Assembly: GCF_900088415.1 (NCBI RefSeq) | Contig: NZ_FLLQ01000002.1 | Coordinates: 735,330 to 799,329 of the forward strand | Reading direction: 5' to 3' | DNA: 64,000 bases | Origin: Vibrio mediterranei | GTDB taxonomy: Bacteria > Pseudomonadota > Gammaproteobacteria > Enterobacterales > Vibrionaceae | In this document: positions 39,223 through 48,643 of the stretch, one piece after another | Position numbering within the stretch: position 1 is the first letter of the stretch | Layout of the letters: each line of letters begins with the position of its first letter | Notes under the pieces: model-generated | Told to the model about the DNA's origin: nothing | Database searches by the model: none | Seen by the model: the letters and a program-made list of their open reading frames with translations, nothing else | Made by a program: the position numbers and the translations under genes

Positions 39223-40524
39223 ATGAAAAACAGCATTCTTTTAGTATTACTGACGCTAAGCATGCCGTTCAAGGCTGCCTCTGAGAGTATCTTGGACGTT
39301 TATAACTTGGCGAAAGACAGTGATCCAGAGTTATTGCAAGCTAAGGCTTTTGCAGATGAAGCACAGGAAAGTATAAACAGTGCGAGAAGTGTGCTACTTC
39401 CTCAAATTGACCTTAGTGCCGGCTATGATTACTACAACAGCGACCGACCTCTTCTAAGTAGTGAGCAATGGAGAGCGGGGATTGGCCTATCGCAGGAGAT
39501 ATACAATCCGGCAAGTTGGATTGTGCTAGAACAATCTGAAAAAGCTGCGGTAAAAGGCAACGTTTTGTATGCTCAAACTCAGCAGTTTGTCATTTTGCGA
39601 ACCGCTGAAGCCTACTTCAATGCCCTAAGAGCAGAAGATACGCTCTCTTTAGCAAAGTCGGAACAGGCACTAATAGAAAAGTACACTGCAACAATACAAG
39701 AGGCTTATCGTGTAGGTACTTCCGATTTAACCGACCTACAGGACGCCAAAGCACAATTAGATAGAGTTAATGCGAGCCTTGTTAGTGCACGTAATCTAGT
39801 GAGGAACTCTTATGAGGAGCTAAGAAAGATTACCAATGTTAAGTTTGATCGCTTGGACAAGCTGAATATTGATGCATTCAGCCCCTCTCTTCCTGCAGAT
39901 GATGTAGAGGCATTGGTTGAGCTTGCACTTCAGGAAAACCTTGTAGTACTAGAGAACAAAATTCAACAAGAAATCGCAAAGCAGGATATCGACTTAGCTA
40001 AATCGGGACACCTGCCTCACTTATCATTGAATGCTGGGTATCAGTATTCAAATGAGAAAAGAGACGATTCATTCTACTCGAAGGGTGGAAGTAACGATAC
40101 ATACGGAGGGCTTAACCTCGTCGTGCCATTATACAGTGGTGGTGGCACTTCTTCCGAAGTTAAGCAAGCTCAGCATAGGTACGTAGCTGCGTCTCAGGAG
40201 TTAGAGCGCAACTTCCGGGACATCTCTAGCAATGTTCGGGGCAAGTACAATGATATTATTGCTTCTTTAGAAAACATAAAGGCTCAAGAACAATCAATGA
40301 AATCGGCTGAGCTTGCGCTATCAACACAACAGTTAGGTTTAGAAGTTGGAACTAGAACAATTGTTGATGTACTTGAAGCGACTCGGTTTTTGTTTGACGC
40401 GAAGCTACAACTCTCAGACGCACGGTACAACTACATTCTTGAACGTTTATATTTGAGCCAACTTCTAGGGAACCTGAATGAGGGTGACATTATTGCGATT
40501 AATCAGGGTCTGAATGAAAAATAA
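39223..40524 (+). CDS. TolC-family outer-membrane channel
   Basis: 433 residues from the ATG behind GAGGTG; signal peptide to about residue 20 (PFKAASES). Two repeated TolC halves with long helices are visible (ESILDVYNLAKDSDPELLQA, then DTLSLAKSEQAL..., and the second at about 225-415). It ends the operon MFP-RND-DUF2892-rhodanese-TolC, giving a dedicated tripartite export system. Confidence 0.9.
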   Translation: MKNSILLVLLTLSMPFKAASESILDVYNLAKDSDPELLQAKAFADEAQESINSARSVLLPQIDLSAGYDYYNSDRPLLSSEQWRAGIGLSQEIYNPASWIVLEQSEKAAVKGNVLYAQTQQFVILRTAEAYFNALRAEDTLSLAKSEQALIEKYTATIQEAYRVGTSDLTDLQDAKAQLDRVNASLVSARNLVRNSYEELRKITNVKFDRLDKLNIDAFSPSLPADDVEALVELALQENLVVLENKIQQEIAKQDIDLAKSGHLPHLSLNAGYQYSNEKRDDSFYSKGGSNDTYGGLNLVVPLYSGGGTSSEVKQAQHRYVAASQELERNFRDISSNVRGKYNDIIASLENIKAQEQSMKSAELALSTQQLGLEVGTRTIVDVLEATRFLFDAKLQLSDARYNYILERLYLSQLLGNLNEGDIIAINQGLNEK

Positions 40525-40620
40525 CATATGACGAGGTCTCGCGGTAGCCGAAAGCATTCTCACTCATTGAGCTTATGTTCGATTAGACTCGGGAATTGTA
40601 AAAATCCACCTGCTGAGCAG

Positions 40621-41215
40621 GTGGATTTAAATGGCCCCCCATAAGGGGCTAACTTTTAGTTACTCAACCCTAGATGCATCTGACACTCTTCTTCTTCCTT
40701 TCCCACACGATCTTGATGCCTGACATATCTTCGGATTATTTCCTCGTTCACTCCTACCGAATCAACAAAGTAGCCACACTGCCAAAAATTATTGCCCCAT
40801 AACTATTGCTTTCTTAAATACGGAAATTTGTTGAACAGCCTTATCGCTGTCCGTCCTTTTACAAATCCCATATACTTTGAAATACTCAAACTTGGTGGCA
40901 TTCTCACAACCAAGTGGACGTGATCTACTTGAACGTTCAACTCTACAACCTAGCAGTTTTTCATGTTGCTTTATATATAAATACTTCAGTATAACTCTTT
41001 GCCCAAGTGACCCTTGAGTATTTTGAGTCGGTACTTCGTCGTCCAAACTATGTGGTAATGGCACCTGTAATATACGTGCGAAGCGGATTCATATCTGCTC
41101 ATGTTTTTTCTCCTTGATTTGCTGTTTACAAACTTGGATATCTTGAACATGAGCGTCCTTCGGGCAAAGCCCTAATGGACGATCACCACCTTCCTAAAGG
41201 GTGGTTTAGGGTTAG
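40621..41215 (-). mobile_element. IS200/IS605-type insertion sequence, decayed
   Basis: Minus-strand frames read HVYYRCHYHIVWTTKYRLKI, then VQVDHVHLVVRMPPSLSISK and GVNEEIIRRYVRHQD, the HUH and Y1 blocks of an IS200 TnpA. Stops and a frameshift between the first two blocks show it is inactive. Terminal hairpins survive: GGCCCC..GGGGCT at about 40633-40650 and ACCACC..GGTGGT at about 41185-41205. It lies just before the ORF broken by the Tn7-like element. Confidence 0.75.
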
Positions 41216-41217
41216 AA

Positions 41218-41360
41218 ATGAATAGAGCCACAGACTGTAGCTCTGTTTTTATCATCAATAATGATGAGTTAACGTTACTTTGGCCTATGAATAGTCGATT
41301 TGTTGGGCTTTTAAATACAGCTATTTTCTCTTTGTTATCTGGAATTGAGCTAGGTGAAGT
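41218..41360 (+). pseudogene. 5' part of an ORF split by the Tn7-like transposon
   Basis: An ATG at 41218 opens a frame (MNRATDCSSVFIINNDELTL...) that reaches the transposon end. Removing the transposon and one GAAGT copy joins it in frame to 61419-61494 (VVAKRSRSLDKGIAIPKTIR, stop). This gives a 72-residue product. The 5' end abuts the IS200 remnant, so the original gene may have been longer. Family not recognised. Confidence 0.55.
41356..41360 (+). repeat. Target-site duplication, left copy
   Basis: GAAGT directly before the transposon terminus; identical to 61414-61418. Confidence 0.9.
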
Positions 41361-41508
41361 TGTCGGAGGACATTAAAGTTTGAAACTTTTCTATTTCCGA
41401 AGTGCGTTACTATCGTGGCTACAAGAACCCAATACTGACAATAAAGATCGACACTTAGACTCAATCAACGTGGCTATCCAACGAAAGTGTGACAACAAAG
41501 TTTGAAAC
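41361..41508 (+). repeat. Left end of the Tn7-like transposon with TnsB-type sites
   Basis: Sites GACATTAAAGTTTGAAAC (41369-41386), GACAATAAAGATCGACAC (41437-41454) and GACAACAAAGTTTGAAAC (41491-41508) share GACAaTAAAG..... with Tn7 TnsB sites. Spacing is wide and uneven, the Tn7 left-end style. Confidence 0.88.
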
Positions 41509-41566
41509 TCGCTTTTGGACATAAATGCTCTACATCCCTTCATTTCTAACATGCCCCTATAGCCGT

Positions 41567-41612
41567 CATCCTCACGAAAGTGAGAACCTCCTACCGCGTG
41601 TAGGTGACTGAA
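41567..41612 (+). repeat. REP-like repeat, copy 1
   Basis: GTCATCCTCACGAAAGTGAG with a following CTCCTACCGCGTGTAGG segment. A similar ~46-base unit occurs at 43300-43346. The CCTCACGAAAGTGAG core is palindromic, as in dispersed REP elements. Confidence 0.5.
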
Positions 41613-41822
41613 AATTGGCGACTAAGTCACGTAATTCGGCTGCGGGACGCGCTGAATGAGATCCCCTTTTTCAAGGGGATGACTGTAATTTTTGGGGATG
41701 CTGTGAACACGAAAAGGGGCAGATATGAGTTGTTGCAGAATCTGCAATCACTGAGCTTTCTCGTTGCTCGGGCAACTATTGCAAAAATTGCAACAGTTCA
41801 ACTACCGAGGAATCCTCGATAG
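41604..41822 (+). other. Open frame through the hairpin array
   Basis: 72-codon frame ending ELLQNLQSLSFLVARATIAK then IATVQLPRNPR. The inverted copy near 61,8xx keeps the same frame (two or three substitutions). Repeat-derived and probably not a gene, but its open frame is retained. Confidence 0.25.
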
Positions 41823-42089
41823 TTGCTTGATAAGTAATGTGCATATTTTGCACATTAGTTAGTTCTATTGCCGAAGCGACGAGATCAGAACCGGGTTGGA
41901 GCAGAGGTGATTTACGAAACAACCTGTTTCGCAATTGTGCAAGACCCTCTTGCATAATTGGTTACTAGAGTTTGTCCAACAACCTGTTGGACATTCGATG
42001 AAGCAGCCAATTTCCTAATTGTGCAGCAGCTTGTTGCACAAATAAATCTCATGTTGGTTTCATGCGCACTAAACACGTCTTGGGGCAAA
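41719..42089 (+). repeat. Array of nine consecutive short hairpins, copy 1
   Basis: Within about 310 bases nine near-perfect inverted repeats follow one another, mostly with 3-base loops. Stems: TTGCAG/CTGCAA (41733-41747), GTTGC/GCAAC (41763-41776), TTGCAA/TTGCAA (41779-41793), a 41800-41824 stem with loop AAT, TAATGTGCA/TGCACATTA (41835-41857), CGAAACA/TGTTTCG (41915-41931), TGCAAGA/TCTTGCA (41938-41954), TGTCCAACA/TGTTGGACA (41973-41993) and 42019-42041. An inverted copy lies at 61551-61900. Function unknown. Confidence 0.85.
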
Positions 42090-42093
42090 ATGT

Positions 42094-43235
42094 ATGGTAC
42101 GCCCCGTTTTGCAAGTGAAAAGTCAAAAATAACGGAGTTGGTTTGCGCTAATGTATTCAGAGTCTATTTGAGACTTCATTAGTCCCAGCTCTACGATGAG
42201 ATCCGCGCCAGATTGTCCTCATAAACGTGAAAGCACTGTCAATGCTGTTTTGCCCCTCAGGTCTTCAATCTGGTGGTCTAACCGTTTTGTCATCTTGATT
42301 TATCATATGCAAATTTTGGTTATACTTTTAATTCGAAAGCTTTGTGAGAGTTCATCACTGACCATGCTATGCGAGCCAACTTATTGGCCAATGCAACCAC
42401 AGCAACGTTGAATGGCTTTCGACACTTCAAATCAATAAGCCACGATCCGAAGTAATGCTCCGCTGAGCTATCTCTCCACATGACAGCTCTAGCCGCATGA
42501 ACAAATAATTCTCTCAGTTCTTTGTTTCCCCGCTTCGATATACCCAATAATCGAGGTTTTCCTCCCGTTGTATATTGAAACGGTACTAACCCTATCCATG
42601 CTGCAAAGTTTCGCCCGTTAGAAAAGTCTTTTGGGTCTCCGACAGAAGACAAACAACACGAAGCTGTCATAGGCCCTATGCCTGGTATCGTTTGAAGCAA
42701 AGTATATAGCTCGTTTTCTTTATTGAGTTCGACTAGTTTTTGGTCTTGAACAGCAATCTTTTCATTTAGTTGGTTGTAATAGTCCAATTGGTCACGAAGC
42801 TCAAGAATGAGCTGTGGTGGGACTATAGCCTCTTTATCTGCTAGCCACTGGAACAGCATTTTCATATTGGCATGCCCGCGAGGAAAGCTAATGCCAAACT
42901 CAAGCAAGATTGACCCGATTCTATTCATACAGGACGTTCTTTCGCGAATATATCCTGTTCTGGCTTTCCTAATCACCGTACTAATTTGAGCTTGTTCGCT
43001 TTTCGGAGAGACAAACCTCATATTAGGTCTCGTGGCAGCTTCAGCAATGGCGTCAGCATCAATGAAATCGTTCTTGTGGCTTTTAACGTATGGCTTTACA
43101 TAATGTGCAGGTATTAGCCTGACCTTATGACCATATTCTTGGCATTTTCGAGCCAACCAATGCGCACCACAGCATGCTTCCATTGCTATGGTTGTAGATT
43201 CTTGCTGTGAGATAAAATGAATGAGCTAGCGTCGA
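42094..43235 (-). mobile_element. IS110/IS1111-type element, 5'-truncated
   Basis: Begins at ATGGTACGCCCC (42094-42105), the same 12-bp inverted repeat that bounds the full copy at 56775-58083. The noncoding stretch downstream of the transposase is also shared. The other end is missing: homology stops near 43235, within the transposase 5' region. Confidence 0.8.
42320..43183 (-). pseudogene. IS110-family transposase lacking its N-terminus
   Basis: 287 codons align throughout with the intact transposase at 57006-58022 (most positions identical). It starts at MEACCGAHWLARKCQEYGHK and so lacks about 50 residues, including the first catalytic Asp of the DEDD RuvC-like domain. KNDFIDADAIAEA and the C-terminal Ser region (GGKPRLLGISKRGNKELREL) remain. 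Not expected to be active. Confidence 0.85.
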
Positions 43236-43299
43236 CCACGTAGACGCACCCTTATATAGAAACCGCACAGCTGCAATACCCTTCTCGGCCGAAAGTCCC

Positions 43300-43346
43300 T
43301 GTCACCTTCATAAAAGTGAAGATCTCCCGAAGCGCGTAGATAACTG
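43300..43346 (+). repeat. REP-like repeat, copy 2
   Basis: GTCACCTTCATAAAAGTGAA and the following CTCCCGAAGCGCGTAG match the unit at 41567-41612 at most positions, with the palindromic core changed on both arms (CTTCA/TGAAG). Confidence 0.5.
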
Positions 43347-43442
43347 AAAAAATAATGACTAATTCAAATGAATTGTGTTCACAGCGCGTTATATGAGGTT
43401 TCACTTTTCACAGGATTGATGAGGCTATTTGTTGACCACTAC

Positions 43443-43467
43443 AAGGGCCTTCTGTGAAGGCCCTTAT
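43443..43467 (-). terminator. Terminator of the BCCT/FAD operon
   Basis: Stem AAGGGCCTTC/GAAGGCCCTT with a 3-base loop, nine bases beyond the stop of the cyclophilin-like gene. Confidence 0.75.
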
Positions 43468-43475
43468 TAAGATTT

Positions 43476-43829
43476 TCACTCTGTTAAAACAAGTTCTACT
43501 TGAGTCGACTCAGATATGGAAAAAAGCTCTTTTGGAATACTATCAAGCGAACCAATTATACATACCTCGGATGAAGGAACAGGAGCAAAGCCGGTACTCA
43601 TGGGTGTTGGACCAAAGAAAATACAAAATGCGTTCCCGGGCGCCCAAAAGGCGAGTGTCCCTACTTCCAAACTTGATGTTGATTCACCCTGATCATCAAT
43701 CGCCTCGGGAAGTGCAAAATATAACTCTCCACCCCATCTTCTCATTCGAGCTCTAAATGGTAGGCATTGCATGATTTTCTGTGCTGTTTCACTGTTATTT
43801 AATGTACCGAAAACCTTCAAGTTACCCAT
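43476..43829 (-). CDS. Cyclophilin-like fold protein
   Basis: 117 residues (start MGNLKVFGTLNNSE at 43829 behind GGAG; an ATG overlapping the upstream stop at 43859 is also possible). The pattern FGTLNNSETAQKIMQCLPF, RWGGELYFALP and GNAFCIFFGPTPMS fits the small bacterial cyclophilin-like family (PF04126 type). It is last in the BCCT-FAD-FAD operon. The substrate or partner is unknown; relatives often sit beside catabolic enzymes. Confidence 0.75.
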   Translation of the reverse strand: MGNLKVFGTLNNSETAQKIMQCLPFRARMRRWGGELYFALPEAIDDQGESTSSLEVGTLAFWAPGNAFCIFFGPTPMSTGFAPVPSSEVCIIGSLDSIPKELFSISESTQVELVLTE

Positions 43830-43858
43830 TATGAGCTCCAATTTGTGCTTGGTAAACA

Positions 43859-45163
43859 TCAAGCATACTCCTTCTTTCTCGCTCTATTGGGCTCGACGGC
43901 ACCATGTTCTTTAGTTAACGCTATAATATCTTCTACATTGATGTCTCTAGAATAGGTTCCTCTTCGAACAGCCAATGCAGCTGCAGCCCCCACAGCTTGC
44001 CCCATAGCCATACACGTGCATTGTGCTCGGATACCGGCAAGTGAAGTTCTGTCAGCAGATAAAATCCTACCAGCTACCGTTATTCGGTTGCTACCCTTTG
44101 GAATCAGAGATCTAAATGGCACAGTAGGCAAAAGCTCCATTGAGTCATGAAAAATCTCATCGCAACCGTTATCTTCATTGTGCATATCAATATAGTTGAA
44201 GGCATTGCAAACAGCGTCTTCATAGGGTTGAGCGCTCATAAACTCACTCTCGGTTACAATGTGCTCACCCACTACACGATAGCCTTCTCTTGATAATGCC
44301 CTGTTATACATTGTCTTAAGAACAGCTCTTTCCGCACCGGGGATTTTCGTCCGAACAAACTGATACATCCGTAGCATTCGAGCTCGACCTTCAATGTTTG
44401 CTTTGGTTTGACCATCAGCATCTGAGGTATCACAAGAGTAAATATGTGTTGAGTTATGTCCGCCCATTTGTAAATACCATTGGAATGGGTATATACCAAA
44501 GTATGCCCAGTCTCCTTTTTCTAACTCTCCTTCTTCCATCGCTTTTTCATAGATCTTCTGGACCTCACCTTCCCAAACTTGCTGCATATCGACTCCCTCA
44601 ATTCGATATTCCAGAGTACCGGGCTGTCGCTTTGGTGATTTATCAACTGCCAGTCCAAGCGCTCTTGTTACATCCGCGTCCCCCGAGCAGTCAACGACTT
44701 CACGACATTTTGTTATTCTTTTAATTCCACGTGCGTAAGAGGTAATAATCCAGAAATTGCCCTCTTGTACGATTTCTCCAATGAACTCGTGATAATGAAT
44801 TTCAACACCAGCCTCTACAGCAGCTTGCTCTGCAACTGAAGCGTAGATGGGGACATTAATATTGCTATAATATCCTGGCGTATCTACACCATAGCGCTCT
44901 TTCATCGACTTAACTCTAAGACCTTCGATTTGCTTGGAGCGGTTAAAGAGCTCCCATCCTATGCCTTGTACCACAGGCTGCGTAGGTGAATGCCAATGGT
45001 TTGGCATAAAGACACCACCATCAGTCATCGTACCCCCCAACATTGAGCTAGCTTCAATTAAAGATACGCTTACTCCTGCCCTTGCCACTTGTATAGCTGC
45101 TATATGGCCTGCAGTTCCTCCGCCAGCTACAACTACATCGGCAGTTTGCTTAATCGTTTTCAT
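43859..45163 (-). CDS. FAD-dependent oxidoreductase (second of two)
   Basis: 434 residues of the FAD_oxidored (PF12831) type. VVAGGGTAGHIAAIQVARAG is the N-terminal dinucleotide motif, followed by GGTMTDGGVFMP, VVDCSGDADVTRALG (FAD contact) and a C-terminal GRILSADRTSLAGIRAQCTC. The start at 45163 follows GGGGAG. The stop overlaps a downstream ATG (TGATG). Together with the neighbour at 45215 it probably oxidises the transported substrate or an intermediate. Confidence 0.85.
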   Translation of the reverse strand: MKTIKQTADVVVAGGGTAGHIAAIQVARAGVSVSLIEASSMLGGTMTDGGVFMPNHWHSPTQPVVQGIGWELFNRSKQIEGLRVKSMKERYGVDTPGYYSNINVPIYASVAEQAAVEAGVEIHYHEFIGEIVQEGNFWIITSYARGIKRITKCREVVDCSGDADVTRALGLAVDKSPKRQPGTLEYRIEGVDMQQVWEGEVQKIYEKAMEEGELEKGDWAYFGIYPFQWYLQMGGHNSTHIYSCDTSDADGQTKANIEGRARMLRMYQFVRTKIPGAERAVLKTMYNRALSREGYRVVGEHIVTESEFMSAQPYEDAVCNAFNYIDMHNEDNGCDEIFHDSMELLPTVPFRSLIPKGSNRITVAGRILSADRTSLAGIRAQCTCMAMGQAVGAAAALAVRRGTYSRDINVEDIIALTKEHGAVEPNRARKKEYA

Positions 45164-45214
45164 TTTTATCTCCCCATCAATAATCAAATTAAGTAATTTA
45201 GTTACGTCTGGTGA

Positions 45215-46573
45215 TTAATCGATTCTTACGCCTTGCTTTTGGAGAGTTCTTTGTAATTTATCTATGTCTACGTTTCTAACATTGACATTTTGGGTCAAAG
45301 ACTCTGAAGCGGCTGTACCAGCGGCTTCACCTGTGACAGCACAACACATCATGTTTCGCATTGAAGTATGTGCAACCACACCCGCTGAAATACAACGCCC
45401 TGCAACAATTAGGTTTTCGACCTTCTTAGGTAACAAACACCCTAAAGGAATTTGAAAATAACGACCTGTTGTTGGCAAAATCAAGTAACCACTCCCGTCG
45501 ATAAATTCAGGGAAAATACCAACAGAGTCGTTACAACGGCCTTGTTCAAGAACATATTGGTCATCAACATGGATTTCACCATCAATCAAGCGAGATTCAC
45601 GAGTACCAAGCGTCATGCCGAAATTCCGAAGTTTCGCATTCTCAAAACCCGGAATATAGTGACGCAATGCATCAATAGCCCATAATGCCTGTTGACGTCC
45701 TTCAATCTCAGCTTTTGTTAGATCCCAAGCATTGGTGCAATCATAGCCGAACGAGTAAACCATATTGAGTTGATGTGCTTCGCCCGCGTCCGAGAACGTT
45801 GACCAGGTTCCTGCAATGGCAGAAGCATCACCCGGAATGACACCTTCCTCCTGAGCTTTAGTAAAGATTTCCTCCATATATGGACTGAACATGTCATCCT
45901 CTTTACCAGTCGTCTTTATTGTCCAGTTTTTGCCCCAGTCCGCATACGTTGGCTTAAGCTCCTCGTCGACGAATTTGTTGAATCGCTCAACATCTACGCC
46001 TGCACAGTGGAACATTACAGTCACACCCATAAGTTCATCTTTATCTCGCTGGTTGAATGGCGCACCACTCAAAGAAGCAATGTCAGCGTCTCCTGTGCAG
46101 TCGACTACTCGTTTGGAAAGAATGGCGCCACGCCCAGATTTACTTTCGACAATCACACCATAAAGACAATCGCCTTCTTTCAACACCTCAACGACCCAAG
46201 AGTGATAAAGAGGAGTAACACTAGCTTCTTTAATCATCTTGTCAGCGACGACTTTGAAACCCTCAGTATCAATAGCTTGGCTGGTTGATTGAGGCTCCGG
46301 ACGCGTAAAGCCTAATTCACTTGCTCGGGTTTCAAACTCACGCCCGATACCTTCACAATCTATAGTCCCTTCGTGTCTATACCATGCAAAGCTTTCCACT
46401 CCAGCTTGAGTTAACATTCCGCCCAAGCACCCATACCTTTCCACAATCATTGTCTTTGTACCAAGTCTTCCGGATGCGATTGCTGCACAGAGGCCTGCCG
46501 GACCACCACCAACAACTAAAACATCAGTTTCTGCAATAACAGGGATTTCTCTTTGTGGTTCAGTGATATTCAT
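45215..46573 (-). CDS. FAD-dependent oxidoreductase (first of two)
   Basis: 452 residues, same family as the next gene. Motifs: VLVVGGGPAGLCAAIASGR, YGCLGGMLTQAGVESFAWY, VVDCTGDADIASLSGAPF and VAGRCISAGVVAHTSMRNMM. Start behind GAAGGAGA. The two paralogues could form a hetero-oligomer or act in sequence. Both lack signal peptides. Substrate unknown. Confidence 0.86.
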   Translation of the reverse strand: MNITEPQREIPVIAETDVLVVGGGPAGLCAAIASGRLGTKTMIVERYGCLGGMLTQAGVESFAWYRHEGTIDCEGIGREFETRASELGFTRPEPQSTSQAIDTEGFKVVADKMIKEASVTPLYHSWVVEVLKEGDCLYGVIVESKSGRGAILSKRVVDCTGDADIASLSGAPFNQRDKDELMGVTVMFHCAGVDVERFNKFVDEELKPTYADWGKNWTIKTTGKEDDMFSPYMEEIFTKAQEEGVIPGDASAIAGTWSTFSDAGEAHQLNMVYSFGYDCTNAWDLTKAEIEGRQQALWAIDALRHYIPGFENAKLRNFGMTLGTRESRLIDGEIHVDDQYVLEQGRCNDSVGIFPEFIDGSGYLILPTTGRYFQIPLGCLLPKKVENLIVAGRCISAGVVAHTSMRNMMCCAVTGEAAGTAASESLTQNVNVRNVDIDKLQRTLQKQGVRID

Positions 46574-46623
46574 TTATATCTCCTTCTCCCCTTCAACTAA
46601 AAAGGGGAGGAATAGTGTTTGGA

Positions 46624-48261
46624 TTATGAGACTGTTGACGGCTCAGTAGATACTTCTTCTTGTGGCCCAACCGGGTTAGCTGGTGGATCAAGATAGATTC
46701 GGCCTTTAGAATCAGAGGCAGGAAAACCCTCTGGGAAATCTTGATTGATTTGCTTAATAAACCCACGTGCGACGATAGCTATAACAAAGCAAAGCGGGAA
46801 ACCCATTAATATTGAGACGGTTTGTAGAGGCTTCAAACTTTCTGGATTGATAAAGTACAGGGCTAAGGACACGACGCCTGCAAGAACTAGCCAAAATGCA
46901 ACATTCCATTGAGCAGGGTCATCATTCTCTCCAATCTCTTTTTGTGTTGCAGCTGCCAACGAATAACCAACTGCACAATGGCCTGTGATATATGAGATCA
47001 AAGTTATCAAACCAAACGCTGCAACAAACAAAGTGCTCATAGGTAGTTGCTCAAGCATCGCATAAACAACACCACCACGACCTTGCTCATTCATGATCGT
47101 CATTAAATCCACGGTACCGTTCATTTGAAGATTTATGCCGATACCAGGGAGAACCATGTAAAAAACCATACAGCCAAGTGAGCCTGCAATTAAGCCACCC
47201 ATGACAATCTCTCGAATGGTTCGACCCTTTGATATTTTTGCGATGAATAGACCAAACGGGAGTGCATATACAACCCACCAAGAAAAGTAGAAAATTGTCC
47301 ATGCCTGAGGAAACCCACCTTCTCGAATCATATCTGTTGCGAAGCTCATATAAACAAAGTTCTGCAACATCAATCCTAAGCCATCAACAGACTGGTTAAG
47401 AATGAATGATGTCGGTCCACAAATCAGGATGCCTAACAACATGAGTACATCTGCACGCACATTCCAATCACTAAGAGCCGCTACACCTTTCTTTAGACCA
47501 AGCACAAGTGCAACTAGTGGGATAAACGTCCATAAAAAGATTACGAATGTATCGAGAAACGCATTACTAGACTCCCAACCCATAACATAAACAATCGCAC
47601 CAGAAATTAGCGGTGTGCCAAGCGCTAAAGAAGTCATTACGCCACCGACCATACCAAACATGTATAGGAAATTGATAAAGTGACCAGCAAAACCATCAGC
47701 ATTTTTGCCAATTACAGGCCGAGCAAACTCACTCATTTTTAAAGTAGGTTGCTTTCGCACAAAAAAGAAATAGGCAATTGGAATTGCACATGCAATGTAC
47801 CAAGCCCAGGCCGACGGCCCCCAGTGGAACATACCGTAAGCGGAAGCCCAACGTGCTGAATCTATACTTCCAGGCTCAACGCCAAACGGCGGAGCTTGCA
47901 TAATCCAAATCCATTCTACCGCCCCAAGATACAAGACACTGCCACCAGTGCCAGACGTAAAGATCATTCCAAGCCAGGTAGCAGTAGAAAATTCTGGTTT
48001 CGTATTCTTGTCTCCCATGACAATGCCACCATAACGCGATACAGCAAGGTAGATACAGAAGATTACGACCGCTGCCGTTGCGATTAGGAAAAACCACCCC
48101 AACTCACCAGTGGTAAAAGCATGGAGTTTGCCCATCATTTCATTTGATGCTTTTGGATTAAGCAAAAAGAAAATGGCCATAATAAGTGTTAATATTGTTG
48201 CGGGCCAAAAGACAGCTTTATCAATTGTCCCTGACTTAGTTTTATATTCAGGAGTACTCAT
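46624..48261 (-). CDS. BCCT-family transporter
   Basis: 545 residues with 12 predicted helices, betaine/choline/carnitine transporter family. The core shows GAVEWIWIMQAPPFG (near residue 108), FHWGPSAWAWYIACA (helix 4 region, about 145) and a C-terminal acidic tail. BCCT proteins carry quaternary ammonium or sulfonium compounds and some amino acids. Being first in the operon with two FAD oxidoreductases, it likely imports the substrate they attack. Confidence 0.92.
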   Translation of the reverse strand: MSTPEYKTKSGTIDKAVFWPATILTLIMAIFFLLNPKASNEMMGKLHAFTTGELGWFFLIATAAVVIFCIYLAVSRYGGIVMGDKNTKPEFSTATWLGMIFTSGTGGSVLYLGAVEWIWIMQAPPFGVEPGSIDSARWASAYGMFHWGPSAWAWYIACAIPIAYFFFVRKQPTLKMSEFARPVIGKNADGFAGHFINFLYMFGMVGGVMTSLALGTPLISGAIVYVMGWESSNAFLDTFVIFLWTFIPLVALVLGLKKGVAALSDWNVRADVLMLLGILICGPTSFILNQSVDGLGLMLQNFVYMSFATDMIREGGFPQAWTIFYFSWWVVYALPFGLFIAKISKGRTIREIVMGGLIAGSLGCMVFYMVLPGIGINLQMNGTVDLMTIMNEQGRGGVVYAMLEQLPMSTLFVAAFGLITLISYITGHCAVGYSLAAATQKEIGENDDPAQWNVAFWLVLAGVVSLALYFINPESLKPLQTVSILMGFPLCFVIAIVARGFIKQINQDFPEGFPASDSKGRIYLDPPANPVGPQEEVSTEPSTVS

Positions 48262-48450
48262 ATTTTCGTCTCTTTCACGTTCTTGTTTAGGAATTGATAA
48301 CTACTGTACATAACGCGACTGCAGATAGTTCAGAAACTAACATCACTAGTAGTTCTATATTTGACCTCATACACAACTAACTCATATCAACGTTATCAAG
48401 GGGGATAAAACTGTGATTAAGAATTGTTTTTTTTCATTCAACGCTAGTTT

Positions 48451-48499
48451 GGTTGCAAATTGCTACCTTTTTTCTGCAAACACAGAACAAATTGCAACC
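48451..48499. promoter_or_regulatory. Operator-like motif upstream of the BCCT operon
   Basis: GGTTGCAAATTGCTACC (48451-48467) is a near-palindrome. A second partial site, CAAATTGCAACC, ends at 48499. Related sequences lie before gcl (50880-50896) and the regulator gene (50616-50632). Probably bound by the DhaR-like activator. Confidence 0.6.
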
Positions 48500-48643
48500 T
48501 GCTATAACTAAAGCGCAAGAAAGACCAATCTTACTTACTTGAACCCCATTTTTATTTAAAGCAGACCTTAAATAGCATTACTTAATACTAAATTTAATGC
48601 TCTGTAACCTTTACTACAAACATACTTCATTGATAGTTCCCTT

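Noticed and set aside
40789..41064. Minus-strand frame of 91 codons as a gene
   Set aside because: It is an out-of-phase reading of the decayed IS200-type transposase; the true frame shows the HUH motif next to it.
41719..42089. Integron attC array or stacked terminators
   Set aside because: Spacing, stem sequences and lack of the conserved attC ends do not fit attC sites. T-runs are missing after the stems, so they are not a terminator stack.
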